From Neisseria sp. KEM232 (GTDB lineage: Bacteria; Pseudomonadota; Gammaproteobacteria; Burkholderiales; Neisseriaceae): DNA of 64,000 bases. Below the pieces are notes generated by a model that saw only the letters and a list, made by a program, of their open reading frames with translations, had not been told where the DNA came from and ran no database searches. Position numbers and translations under genes: made by a program. Shown one piece after another: positions 23,670 to 31,905 of the stretch (positions are counted from its first letter, which is position 1; each line of letters begins with the position of its first letter). Location: NCBI RefSeq assembly GCF_002237445.1, contig NZ_CP022527.1, forward strand, positions 868,001 to 932,000, given 5' to 3'.

Positions 23670-24883
23670 CAATGCGCTGCCCACTCGATCGAGTTCAAAT
23701 CGATGCCTTCTTTAAACATTTCCCACAGGGGCGACAGCTCGCGCAGTTTGCCGATTTTGGACTTAATCAACTCGGCGGCGTAGGCGGCTTCTTCTTCGGT
23801 GGTCATGCGGCCGAAGGTGATACGCAGTGATGAGTGTGCCAATTCGTCGTTGCGGCCGAGTGCGCGGAGTACGTAGCTGGGTTCGAGGCTGGCGGAAGTG
23901 CAGGCGGAGCCGCTGGATACGGCCAGCTCTTTAACGGCCATAATCAGGCTTTCACCTTCGACGAAGTTGAAGCTCACGTTCAGATTGTTGGGCGCACGGT
24001 GTTCGAGGTCGCCGTTGATGTACACTTCTTCGATGCCTTCGATGCCTTTGAGGAAGATGTCGCGCAGTTTCAGGTAATGCGCGGTGTCTTGCTCAAGCTC
24101 TTCTTTGGCGATGCGGAAGGCTTCGCCCATGCCGACGATTTGGTGCGTGGGCAATGTGCCGCTGCGGAAGCCGCGCTCGTGGCCGCCGCCATGCATTTGC
24201 GCTTCGAGGCGCACGCGCGGTTTACGGCGTACATACAATGCGCCGATACCTTTGGGGCCGTACACTTTGTGGCCGGACATGGAAAGCAGATCAACTTTGG
24301 CGGCTTCTACGTCAACGGGTACTTTGCCGCAGGCTTGGGCTGCGTCAACGTGGAAAATGATTTTGCGTTCGCGGCAGATTTCGCCGATGGCGGGAATGTT
24401 TTGCACCACGCCGATTTCGTTGTTCACCCACATTACGGAAACCAAAATGGTGTCGTCGCGGATGGCGGCTTTCAATACTTCAAGGTCGATCAGGCCGTTT
24501 TCCTGTACATCAAGATAGGTTACGTCGTAGCCCTGACGCTCGAGTTCGCGCATGGTGTCGAGTACGGCCTTGTGCTCGGTTTTGACGGTGATTAAATGTT
24601 TGCCTTTGCTTTTGTAAAAATGCGCCGCGCCTTTGATGGCGAGGTTGTTGGACTCGGTTGCGCCGCTGGTGAAGACGATTTCTTTCGGGTCGGCGTTAAT
24701 CAGTGCGGCGATGTTGGCGCGGGCTTGGTCAACAGCTTCTTCGGCCACCCAGCCGAAGCTGTGGCTGTTGGAGGCGGGATTGCCGAAAGTTTCGGTGAGG
24801 TAGGGAATCATTTTTTCGGCAACGCGTTTGTCAACCGGAGTGGTGGCGGCGTAATCGAGGTAAACGGGGGTTTTGACGGTCAT
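23669..24883 (-). CDS. iscS: IscS, cysteine desulfurase
   Basis: PLP enzyme that takes sulphur from cysteine for Fe-S clusters and thiolated tRNA. From the ATG at 24883 the product is 404 residues, the same as E. coli. The N-terminus has TPVYLDYAATTPVD. The PLP lysine is in SMSGHKVYGPKGIGAL. The mobile-loop active-site Cys is in SSGSACTSASLEPSYVLRAL. The C-terminal IscU-binding segment ends EGIDLNSIEWAAH. It lies just after iscR; the frame open to 25087 overlaps iscR and is rejected. Confidence 0.97.
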   Translation of the reverse strand: MTVKTPVYLDYAATTPVDKRVAEKMIPYLTETFGNPASNSHSFGWVAEEAVDQARANIAALINADPKEIVFTSGATESNNLAIKGAAHFYKSKGKHLITVKTEHKAVLDTMRELERQGYDVTYLDVQENGLIDLEVLKAAIRDDTILVSVMWVNNEIGVVQNIPAIGEICRERKIIFHVDAAQACGKVPVDVEAAKVDLLSMSGHKVYGPKGIGALYVRRKPRVRLEAQMHGGGHERGFRSGTLPTHQIVGMGEAFRIAKEELEQDTAHYLKLRDIFLKGIEGIEEVYINGDLEHRAPNNLNVSFNFVEGESLIMAVKELAVSSGSACTSASLEPSYVLRALGRNDELAHSSLRITFGRMTTEEEAAYAAELIKSKIGKLRELSPLWEMFKEGIDLNSIEWAAH

Positions 24884-24915
24884 GGTGTGGTCTTTCTGAT
24901 GTTTGTGTGTCGGGT

Positions 24916-25359
24916 TCAGTTTATATGGGTGAGGTTGATGACTTTGCCGGAGTGGTGGTCTTTTTGGCTGAGCACGCTTTGCAGGGTGACGCTGCTTAAG
25001 TATTGGTTGATGGTGCGGTTCAGGTTTTCCCACAAATCGTGGGTCAGGCAGGGGGTGCCGTTGTGGCAGTTGGCTTTGCTGCTGCATTGCGTGGCGTCGA
25101 GCTTGTCTTCTGCGGCAGTGATGATTTGGGCGATGCTGATTTGGCCGGCGTCTGCCGCCAGTACATAACCGCCGCCGGGGCCGCGTATGCTGTCTACCAG
25201 CCTGGCGCGGCGCAGTTTGCCGAAAAGTTGTTCCAGATAAGAGAGCGAGATGTTTTGGCGCTCGCTGATGTCGTTTAGTTTGACCGCGCCGTTTTGCGCG
25301 TGCATCGCCAAATCAAGCATGGCGGTAACGGCGAAGCGTCCTTTGGTAGTCAGTCGCAT
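24916..25359 (-). CDS. iscR: IscR, Rrf2-family Fe-S-sensing regulator
   Basis: A [2Fe-2S] transcription factor that represses the isc operon when clusters are sufficient. The 147 residues carry the winged helix (MRLTTKGRFAVTAMLDLAMH), then NISLSYLEQLFGKLRRARLV and the RGPGGGYVL wing. Three Cys ligands are spaced C-x5-C-x5-C (CSSKANCHNGTPC), as in E. coli. It is the first gene of the cluster and is preceded by a strong type-1 IscR site, so it is autoregulated. Confidence 0.96.
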   Translation of the reverse strand: MRLTTKGRFAVTAMLDLAMHAQNGAVKLNDISERQNISLSYLEQLFGKLRRARLVDSIRGPGGGYVLAADAGQISIAQIITAAEDKLDATQCSSKANCHNGTPCLTHDLWENLNRTINQYLSSVTLQSVLSQKDHHSGKVINLTHIN

Positions 25360-25392
25360 GGCGGTTTCGTGATGTTATGTTTTGTAGACGCG

Positions 25393-25425
25393 ATTGTGCT
25401 ATAGTTGAGTGAATCGGTCAAGTAT
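25393..25425 (-). promoter_or_regulatory. isc promoter with type-1 IscR binding site
   Basis: On the minus strand the -35 is TTGACC (25421-25416), with a 17-bp spacer and -10 CACAAT (25398-25393). The palindrome at 25401-25425 has half-sites ATACTTGACC and CTCAACTAT. By hand it fits 23 of 25 positions of the published type-1 IscR consensus and overlaps the -35. This predicts repression by [2Fe-2S]-IscR. Confidence 0.85.
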
Positions 25426-25622
25426 TTGAGGCTTGTTTGACGATAGTCAAGGCTTGGCTAAATTTTAAATGATATGTGTTTGCGTTCTCTTGTTTATTTC
25501 GATAGAGTGCGCGGTTTTGCGGCTTTCTGCAAAAGGCCGTCTGAAAATCCGGTATTGCCTGCCGATGTGTGAGGGGATGCCGTTTTCGGGAATGCAGATA
25601 ACGAAGGAAAAGGAACAAAACA

Positions 25623-26792
25623 ATGCGTGATTTAAGCAAAATGACCTGCATCGAAGATTTGCGCCGCGTGGCGAAATTCAAAATGCCGAAGATGTTTTAC
25701 GACTACATCGACTCGGGCTCGTGGACGCAGCACACCTACCGCGCCAACAGCACCGATTTCGAGCCCATCCAGTTCCGCCAGAAAGTGCTGGTAAATATGG
25801 AAGGCCGCTCGTTGGAAAGCGAGATGATCAGCCAGAAAGTGAAAATGCCGCTGGCCATCGCGCCGACCGGTTTTACCGGCATGGCCTGGGCCGACGGCGA
25901 AATCCTCGCCGCGCGGGCGGCCGAGAAATTCGGCGTGCCGTTTTCCCTGTCCACCATGTCCATCTGCTCGATTGAAGACGTGGCCGAAAACACCTCCGCG
26001 CCGTTTTGGTTCCAGCTTTATGTGATGCGCGACCGCGAATTTATGGAAAACCTGATCAAGCGCGCGCAGGATGCCAAATGCTCCGCCCTGATTCTCACCG
26101 CCGATTTGCAGGTACTCGGCCAGCGCCACAAAGACATCAAAAACGGCCTGTCCGCGCCGCCCAAGCCCACCATCATGAACTGCATCAACCTGGCAACCAA
26201 ATGGGAATGGTGCTGGAACATGCTGCACACCGAGCGCCGCACCTTCCGCAACATCGTCGGCCATGCCAAAAATGTCGGCGATTTGTCTTCGCTTTCCTCT
26301 TGGACATCCGAGCAGTTCGACCCGCGCCTGTCGTGGGACGACGTTGCCCGCATCAAAGACTTGTGGGGCGGCAAACTCATCATCAAAGGCATTATGGAGC
26401 CCGAAGACGCCGAACTGGCCGTCAAACACGGCGCGGACGCCATCGTCGTGTCCAACCACGGCGGCCGCCAGCTCGACGGTGCCCCCTCGTCCATCCATGC
26501 CCTGCCAAATGTCGTGCAGGCCGTCGGCAGCCAAACCGAAGTCTGGCTCGACAGCGGCATCCGCAGCGGCCAAGACATGCTTAAAGCCTGGGCGATGGGT
26601 GCGCGCGGCTTCATGACCGGCCGCGCCTTCCTCTACGGCTTGGGCGCATACGGCGAAGACGGTGTGCGCCGCGCCCTCGAAATCATGTACAACGAAATGG
26701 ACGTCACCATGGCCTTCACCGGCCACCGCAACCTGTCCGAAGTGGACAGCAGCATTTTGGTGGGCGGCACCTATCCGCTGCCGACCCGCTGA
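25623..26792 (+). CDS. lldD: L-lactate dehydrogenase, FMN-dependent, quinone-linked
   Basis: Membrane-associated flavoenzyme oxidising L-lactate to pyruvate and passing electrons to quinone. It has 389 residues of the alpha-hydroxyacid oxidase family. Features are the FMN-binding PLAIAPTGFTGMAWADGE, ILTADLQVLGQRHKD (the D/Q/R pattern), KGIMEPEDAELAVKHGAD, the catalytic-His motif VVSNHGGRQLDGAP and the phosphate-binding WLDSGIRSGQDMLKA. An AAGGAAAAGGAA ribosome site precedes the ATG. It is divergent from iscR and monocistronic, with a DUS-pair terminator after the stop. Lactate use is important in neisserial host colonisation. Confidence 0.95.
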   Translation: MRDLSKMTCIEDLRRVAKFKMPKMFYDYIDSGSWTQHTYRANSTDFEPIQFRQKVLVNMEGRSLESEMISQKVKMPLAIAPTGFTGMAWADGEILAARAAEKFGVPFSLSTMSICSIEDVAENTSAPFWFQLYVMRDREFMENLIKRAQDAKCSALILTADLQVLGQRHKDIKNGLSAPPKPTIMNCINLATKWEWCWNMLHTERRTFRNIVGHAKNVGDLSSLSSWTSEQFDPRLSWDDVARIKDLWGGKLIIKGIMEPEDAELAVKHGADAIVVSNHGGRQLDGAPSSIHALPNVVQAVGSQTEVWLDSGIRSGQDMLKAWAMGARGFMTGRAFLYGLGAYGEDGVRRALEIMYNEMDVTMAFTGHRNLSEVDSSILVGGTYPLPTR

Positions 26793-26809
26793 TTGTCCGA
26801 ATGGCAAAA

Positions 26810-26850
26810 AGGCCGTCTGAAAAAGCCCGAACAGGTTTTTCAGACGGCCT
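26810..26850. terminator. DUS-pair terminator after lldD
   Basis: AG-DUS arms with an extended stem through aaaa/tttt and a trailing T-run (cctttt), 17 bp after the lldD stop. Confidence 0.75.
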
Positions 26851-26945
26851 TTTCTTGTTTCTGCCGCTTTTCGTTAGGAAAACGGCAAACCGAGCCGGAA
26901 GAGGGCGGCAGGGTAGGAAATGGCGTGCCGGTGCGGCGTGCCTTA

Positions 26946-27135
26946 TATAGTCAAACAAAATAAAAAATATCCAACAAAGCCTGATCAAAAGACAAACAGC
27001 CGGACATCACTTTCCTCAGGTGCCGTTTGATATTCGCCCACACCTTTTCTATCGGGTTCAACTCAGGCGAATATGGCGGCAGCGGCAGAATGATATGTCC
27101 TTCCCTCTGCGCCATTTCACGTGTTAGAAAAGTTC
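26946..27135 (-). pseudogene. IS630-family transposase remnant (C-terminal end with terminal repeat)
   Basis: The minus-strand frame reads FLTREMAQREGHIILPLPPY, then SPELNPIEKVWANIKRHLRK, and ends FYFV at a stop at 26951. This is the conserved DDE-domain end of IS630/Tc1-mariner transposases (PPYSPELNPIE carries the final catalytic Glu). The outer edge tatagtcaaacaaaata at 26946 looks like the terminal inverted repeat. The rest of the element is missing. Confidence 0.82.
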
Positions 27136-27142
27136 GCGTTAT

Positions 27143-27280
27143 TTACACCACAGGTTGAGAAAAATAAGCCTGCAGCACTTCAAAGGGCGTATCCCCTTTC
27201 AGGCTGCTGTGGGGCTTGACGGTATTGTAGAAATTCACAAAACGGCACAGCTCTTTTTGCCCCAAGACTTCCTGCTTTTT
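27143..27280 (-). pseudogene. Integrase-type (IS3/IS481-like) transposase C-terminal remnant
   Basis: The minus-strand frame reads QEVLGQKELCRFVNFYNTVK, then PHSSLKGDTPFEVLQAYFSQ, PVV and stop (27143-27145). This is the typical end of rve-type transposases (FYN...KPH..L...TP.E). It breaks at a stop near 27280, where a truncated gene begins on the other strand. It is a fragment only. Confidence 0.8.
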
Positions 27281-27478
27281 CTAGAAAAATTTTCCGCCGA
27301 AGCGGCAAAGGGCGGCCTCACCAACGCAAGCCTGCCCGAATTCCTCGCCGCAATGGCAGGCTGGATAGAAGACATGGACGGCTACTACACCAATATGAAC
27401 CAACCCTTTTGCGACGGCGAAACCCTCACTTGGCGCACACTGGCCGACATCCTCTGCGCGGCGGCGGTGTACGAATAA
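27281..27478 (+). pseudogene. 5'-truncated DUF7660-like gene
   Basis: The last about 65 codons of a plus-strand gene: LEKFSAEAAKGGLTNASLPE, FLAAMAGWIEDMDGYYTNMN, TWRTLADILCAAAVYE. The WIEDMDGYY and W-x-x-(L/F)ADIL-x-A(A/K)-x-YE pattern is that of small DUF7660 proteins. The start was lost where the integrase-type fragment abuts. An in-frame ATG at 27155 lies in antisense IS sequence and is not a real start. Confidence 0.6.
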
Positions 27479-27493
27479 AGGCCGTCTGAATTT

Positions 27494-27538
27494 GGCCGTC
27501 TGAAAAACCTGCTTCGCAGGTTTTTCAGACGGCCTTTT
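27494..27538. terminator. Strong DUS-based hairpin terminator
   Basis: A perfect stem combining the DUS with aaaaacctgc/gcaggttttt around a ttcg tetraloop, then cctttt. It lies between the truncated gene and the end of convergent ccsB, and probably terminates both. Confidence 0.85.
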
Positions 27539-27554
27539 CGCGTTGTGCCGCCGT

Positions 27555-28745
27555 TTACAGCCCGCCGTAGGAGTGCAGGCCGCTGAGGAACATGTTGACG
27601 CCGACGAAGGCGAAGGCGGTTATCAGCAGGCCGACAATCGCCCACCAGGCAAGGATTTTGCCGCGCCAGCCGGCAACGAGGCGCAAGTGCAGCCAGACGG
27701 CGTAGTTGAGCCAGACGACAAACGCCCAGGTTTCTTTCGGGTCCCAGCTCCAATAGCGTCCCCATGCGTCGGCCGCCCACAGTGCGCCGAGGATGGTGGC
27801 GAGGGTGAAGAAGAGGAAGCCGACGGCGATGGCTTTGTACATGATTTCTTCGATGAGGGCGGAATCGGGCAGGCGGCGGGGGGTGTCGGCTTCTTCGGCG
27901 CGGATCGCCAAAAGCTGCGCCACACCGAGCATGGCGGCGATGCAGAAGGCACCGTAGCCGATGAAGTTGGCGGGGACGTGGATTTTCATCCACCACGATT
28001 GCAGGGCGGGGATGAGGGGCTGGATCTGCTGGGCGTTGCGGCTGAGGCTGTACCAGAGGACGAAGCAGACGACGCCGGCCATGAAGAGGTAGACGAAGCC
28101 GCCGAGTTTCTGTACGGCAAAGCGGCTTTCGTAGTACCAGTACATCAGGGCGCAGATGACAAGGAAGAGGATGAAGACTTCGTAGAGGTTGGACACGGGG
28201 ATGTGCCCCGCGCTGCCGAGGATGAGGTAGCTTTCGTGCCAGCGCACGAGCAGGCCGGTGAAGCCGGCCAGTGCGGAGAGCCAGCCGAAGGCGGTGGCCA
28301 TGCCCAGGAGGGTGTTGCTCTGCCGTTGTTGGCGCACGGCGATGAGGCCGCCTGAAAGATAGGCGAAGAGGGCGCAGAAGATGAGGGCGCACTGCCACAT
28401 GATGGCGGACTGGCTGCTGAGGAAGTAGCGCAGCAGGAAGCGGTCGTGGTTGGCGAAGTCGCCGCCGTAGAGGGCGACACCGCCGTAGGCCAGAGCCAGG
28501 GCGAGGGGGACGAACCAGCGCAGGGGCTTGAAAAACCAGCCGATGGCGGCGGCGGCGGCGGCGCTGAGCCAGAGCATGACGGTTTCGTAGCCGTCCATGC
28601 GGTACGGCAGGCTGTATTGGGCGAAGGCGGCGACGGCGAACATCAGGGCGGCATAGAGCCAGTCGGCGGCGGAGAGGGTCTGCCAAACGGTGTGTTGCGC
28701 GAGCAGGCGGTGTTCGGGGACGGGGGAGTCAGTGGGGCGTGTCAT
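27555..28745 (-). CDS. ccsB: CcsB/CcsA-type cytochrome c synthase subunit (System II)
   Basis: Haem-handling membrane subunit of System II cytochrome c maturation; also named ResC or CcsA. The 396 residues have about eight membrane spans, conserved external histidines and the tryptophan-rich WWD haem motif in WGRYWSWDPKETWAF. An N-terminal non-conserved leader precedes the first span. Its start overlaps the resB stop by 17 bp, so the two form an operon. The downstream cytochrome c4 gene is a likely client. Confidence 0.93.
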   Translation of the reverse strand: MTRPTDSPVPEHRLLAQHTVWQTLSAADWLYAALMFAVAAFAQYSLPYRMDGYETVMLWLSAAAAAAIGWFFKPLRWFVPLALALAYGGVALYGGDFANHDRFLLRYFLSSQSAIMWQCALIFCALFAYLSGGLIAVRQQRQSNTLLGMATAFGWLSALAGFTGLLVRWHESYLILGSAGHIPVSNLYEVFILFLVICALMYWYYESRFAVQKLGGFVYLFMAGVVCFVLWYSLSRNAQQIQPLIPALQSWWMKIHVPANFIGYGAFCIAAMLGVAQLLAIRAEEADTPRRLPDSALIEEIMYKAIAVGFLFFTLATILGALWAADAWGRYWSWDPKETWAFVVWLNYAVWLHLRLVAGWRGKILAWWAIVGLLITAFAFVGVNMFLSGLHSYGGL

Positions 28746-30750
28746 GGTTCAGGTCCTCGGCAAGCTGTTGCAGGTTTGCCAGATGGGCGGGAAATTCGGT
28801 TTTCAGGTCGCGCTCGTGGCGGTTGGACGACATGGCGAAGCGGATTTGTCCGCCGTCATACAGCAGCCAGGCGCGTTTTTCGCGGATATAGAACATGAAT
28901 ACCGTGCCGAGCACCAGCAGCAGGGAGCCGAGGTAGACCAGTGAGGCGCCGGGCGATTTGGTCATTTGCAGGCCGGAGGAGCGGACTTCTGTGAAGCCGT
29001 CCAGTTGCAGCAGCACGGGGGCGGGGTATTCGGTGAGGCCGGTGTAGGCGTCCATGGCGGCGAGCAGGTAGCGTTTGTGCGCTTCGTCGTCCATAGGCGG
29101 CAGGTTTTGTTTTTTCAGGGCTTCGTCGAGTATGGGGCGGGCGCCGGCGAAGAGCATTTGGTAGAAATATCCGTTCATTTTGTCGCGCTCGTTTTCGGGA
29201 ACGGCGGTTTGCACGAAGCGGTCGAGTTCGAGATAACCGCCGCGCGCGAAGAGGGCGAGGGTGTTTTCCACGGCGGTGGCAAACTGGGCGCGCACGGCCT
29301 CGGGCGCGGCCTGGGCGGCATCGGCGGCGGTACGGCGGCGCAGGGTTTCGTCGTTCATCAGTTCGCGCCAGAGCATAAAGGTGTCGATGTTGTTTTTGCC
29401 GTCGGCGGGAATGCGCAGCCAGCGGTATTGCTGCTCCAAGCCCGAGCGCGTGCCGGTGACGAAAAACAGGCCGTCTTCCTGTTTGACGGGCAGCATGTAG
29501 TTTTTGAATTCGACGGCCTGCCCGGCTTTGTCGCGCAGGCGGTAGATGATGCTGGGGCCGAGGTTGGTGAATTTTTTGTCCTGGCGCACGCTGCGCACGT
29601 CGTTGATTTTGCCTTGGAGGCCGTCTGAAGCCTTTTCAGACGGTCTGCCCATGTCTTCGACATTGGTGGAGGCGAATTGGTCGAGTTCGAGCGCGTATTT
29701 CTGTTCGCCGCCCATATTGAGCGGGAAGGTGTTCATCGAGCGGCCTTTCAGCTCGGCGAAGCGGCTGCTGGCGGAGGCGAGATTCCAGGCTTTGAAGGCG
29801 ACGTCGGAGCCGCCGTCGGCAAAGCTGGCCTGATAGATGGTGACGCCGTGCAGGGTGTAGGGATGGTTGACGCGCACGGTGTGCGTTTCGCGTTTGCCGC
29901 TGGCTTTGTCGGTGATTTCCAGCTCGCTGGCAAAATCGCTGGGCATGCCCGTGTGGTAGAAGTCGATATTGAATTTTTTCAGTTTCACGGCAAAGGGCAG
30001 CTTCTGCACCAGCATGCCTTTGTCGGCGTTGAGAAACACCACGTCGGCTTCCTGTCCCTCGCTGAGGCTGACATTGCCGCGAAACGACAGGTTGCCCGCG
30101 CCCAGCACGCTTTGCGGCTTGAAATCGCGGGCGAAAACGGCGGCATCGTCGGGGACGATTCTGCCCGTGAGCATGCCGATTTTCAGCAGCAGGTTGCTGT
30201 CGATCAGGCCGCCGACGCAGATAACGATAACTGCCAGATGGGCGAAAATATAGCCCCATTTGTTCATCGCCCCTTTTTTCGCCGCCACCAGCACCGAGCC
30301 GTCTTCGCGCGCGCTCTGTTTGACGGCGAAACCCTGCACGGCGAAATAGCGTGCCGCCACTTCGGGGGCAACCGCGCTTTCCAGCAGCGCGCTGTGTTTC
30401 ATCGCCGCGAGCGAGCGTTTGGAAGCTTTCAGGCGGAAAGAGCGCATTTCTCGCCAAAACGGCGGCACGTTGCGCCACAGGCACAGGCCGGTACTGAGGA
30501 CGAGAAACAGCATGATAACGACGAACCAGCCCGAGGCGTACACGTCGTAAAGGCCGAGGAACTCGAAAATCTTCGCCCAAAACGGGCCGAACTTGACGAT
30601 GTAGTCCGCCGGCGCCTGGTTCTGCTGCAATACCGTGCCGATCACCGAAGCCACCGCCAGCACGCACAGCAGCGCCACGGCAAAGCGCATGGAGCTTAGA
30701 AAGGCAAACCACGGGCGGCGGATAAGGGGGATTTTTTCGGAACGGGTCAT
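28729..30750 (-). CDS. resB: ResB-type cytochrome c biogenesis protein (System II)
   Basis: Partner of CcsB in transport and attachment of haem to apocytochrome. The 673 residues have N-terminal spans (FLSSMRFAVALLCVLAVASV; VVIMLFLVLSTGLCLWRNVP), a third span (GYIFAHLAVIVICVGGLIDS), a large periplasmic domain and a last span (ASLVYLGSLLLVLGTVFMFY). There is a DUS inside (GRPSEKASDGLQ) at the periplasmic loop. First gene of resB-ccsB. Confidence 0.92.
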   Translation of the reverse strand: MTRSEKIPLIRRPWFAFLSSMRFAVALLCVLAVASVIGTVLQQNQAPADYIVKFGPFWAKIFEFLGLYDVYASGWFVVIMLFLVLSTGLCLWRNVPPFWREMRSFRLKASKRSLAAMKHSALLESAVAPEVAARYFAVQGFAVKQSAREDGSVLVAAKKGAMNKWGYIFAHLAVIVICVGGLIDSNLLLKIGMLTGRIVPDDAAVFARDFKPQSVLGAGNLSFRGNVSLSEGQEADVVFLNADKGMLVQKLPFAVKLKKFNIDFYHTGMPSDFASELEITDKASGKRETHTVRVNHPYTLHGVTIYQASFADGGSDVAFKAWNLASASSRFAELKGRSMNTFPLNMGGEQKYALELDQFASTNVEDMGRPSEKASDGLQGKINDVRSVRQDKKFTNLGPSIIYRLRDKAGQAVEFKNYMLPVKQEDGLFFVTGTRSGLEQQYRWLRIPADGKNNIDTFMLWRELMNDETLRRRTAADAAQAAPEAVRAQFATAVENTLALFARGGYLELDRFVQTAVPENERDKMNGYFYQMLFAGARPILDEALKKQNLPPMDDEAHKRYLLAAMDAYTGLTEYPAPVLLQLDGFTEVRSSGLQMTKSPGASLVYLGSLLLVLGTVFMFYIREKRAWLLYDGGQIRFAMSSNRHERDLKTEFPAHLANLQQLAEDLNHDTPH

Positions 30751-30807
30751 TTTGAAGAGAGGGAAGGGACAGGCGGGAAACGGAAGGCGCGGATTTTACT
30801 ACAAACC

Positions 30808-30840
30808 GGGCTGCCGATACGCTGGACGTAGCGGCAGCCC
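30808..30840. repeat. GC-rich hairpin upstream of resB
   Basis: Perfect arms gggctgccg/cggcagccc around a 15-base loop, about 60 bp ahead of the resB start on the minus strand. It could terminate transcription entering from upstream or influence the resB leader. No T-run is obvious. Confidence 0.45.
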
Positions 30841-30966
30841 GATGTCTGATTGACCGAATCAATCGCAGCTGTTTTCAGACGGCCTCCTGCAGCGCAAGAG
30901 GCCGTCTGAAAACCAAGATGCCGTCTGAAAGCCGCGTTTTGCAAAAAACGCGGCTGCTGCGGTTTG

Positions 30967-31125
30967 GGGTGTGTCGACATTTGGCTTGCGAAGCGGTTTT
31001 TTGAAGAAAATTCGCGAATGCAAGGAAAAGAGCACAGCAGAATTGGACATCTGCGGGCATTTTTGACGCGGCAGGCGTGGATTTTTACCAAAAATACCGC
31101 TGCAGAGCCGAATGTCAACACACCC
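30967..31125. repeat. MITE-like element abutting the cytochrome c4 stop
   Basis: A 159-bp interval has ends gggtgtgtcgacatttggc and the inverse gccgaatgtcaacacaccc (17 of 19 pair). Further in, a looser inverted similarity continues (agcggttttttgaagaaaa against the complement of the right side). No protein is encoded. The right tip ends within the stop codon of the cytochrome gene. Terminal repeats plus a non-coding core suggest a miniature transposable element; a large terminator structure is the alternative. Confidence 0.5.
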
Positions 31126-31754
31126 TAGTGCAGGCCTTGGATGAAGTTGGCTACAGCGTTGATTTCTTCTTCCGACATGCGTTTGACGATGTCTTCCATC
31201 ATGCCGTTCGGGCTGGTACGCTGGCCGGATGCGTAGGCTTTGAGCTGGGTGACGGTGTAGTCTTTGTGCTGGCCGCCCAGTCGGGGATAGGCGTTGACAT
31301 CGGTGCCGCCGCCGACCATACCCGCGCCGCTGGGGCCGTGGCAGGACATACAGGCGGGCAGTTTTTTGCCGGCGAGGCCGCCGCGGTAAATCTGCGCGCC
31401 GAGTTTGAGGTTGTCTTTCGGATTGGCTTCGCCCGATTTGGGGGTCTGCGTGGCGTAGAAGGCGGCAACGTTGGCGATATCCTGCTCGCTGAGGCTCATC
31501 ACCATCGGCTTCATCGCCGCCGCGCCGCCGGTGGTGCGCTTGCCGTCTTTGATGGCCGCTGTTTCCACGGCGATGTATTTCGCGTGCTGCGCCGAGAGTT
31601 TCGGATAGGTGGAAATACCGCTGTTGCCGTCGGCGGCATGGCACGCCGCGCAGACGGTTTGGGCAATCTGCTTGCCTTTGGCCACGTCGGCCTTGGGCGC
31701 GGCAAAAGCCGTACCGGCGGCCAGTGCCAGAGTCAGTAGGGTTAAACGTTTCAT
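31125..31754 (-). CDS. Cytochrome c4-type di-haem protein
   Basis: Periplasmic electron carrier, likely to the cbb3 oxidase. The 209-residue precursor starts at 31754 after a CAGGAGCCTCC ribosome site (an in-frame ATG at 31775 is less likely). The signal peptide ends AAGTAFAA. Two CXXCH sites: CAACH near residue 43 and CMSCH near residue 145, with Met ligands in the two pseudo-symmetric halves (MKPMVMSLS; SPNGMMED). Divergent from engB, an arrangement common in Neisseria. Confidence 0.93.
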   Translation of the reverse strand: MKRLTLLTLALAAGTAFAAPKADVAKGKQIAQTVCAACHAADGNSGISTYPKLSAQHAKYIAVETAAIKDGKRTTGGAAAMKPMVMSLSEQDIANVAAFYATQTPKSGEANPKDNLKLGAQIYRGGLAGKKLPACMSCHGPSGAGMVGGGTDVNAYPRLGGQHKDYTVTQLKAYASGQRTSPNGMMEDIVKRMSEEEINAVANFIQGLH

Positions 31755-31905
31755 GGAGGCTCCTGATTGCAGCATTGCGGTATCCGCAACACCCTTTTTT
31801 CTATATTTTCGATACTCGATACGCGGCGCTTTTTTACCGCTGCGTTAAACCGTTGGTCTGCAAACGTGGTATTCTATACCAAATTTAACTATTTTTTCCA
31901 TAGTT

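Noticed and set aside
27155..27280. Start of the 107-codon frame containing the DUF7660-like tail
   Set aside because: Its first about 40 codons are antisense to transposase remnant sequence.
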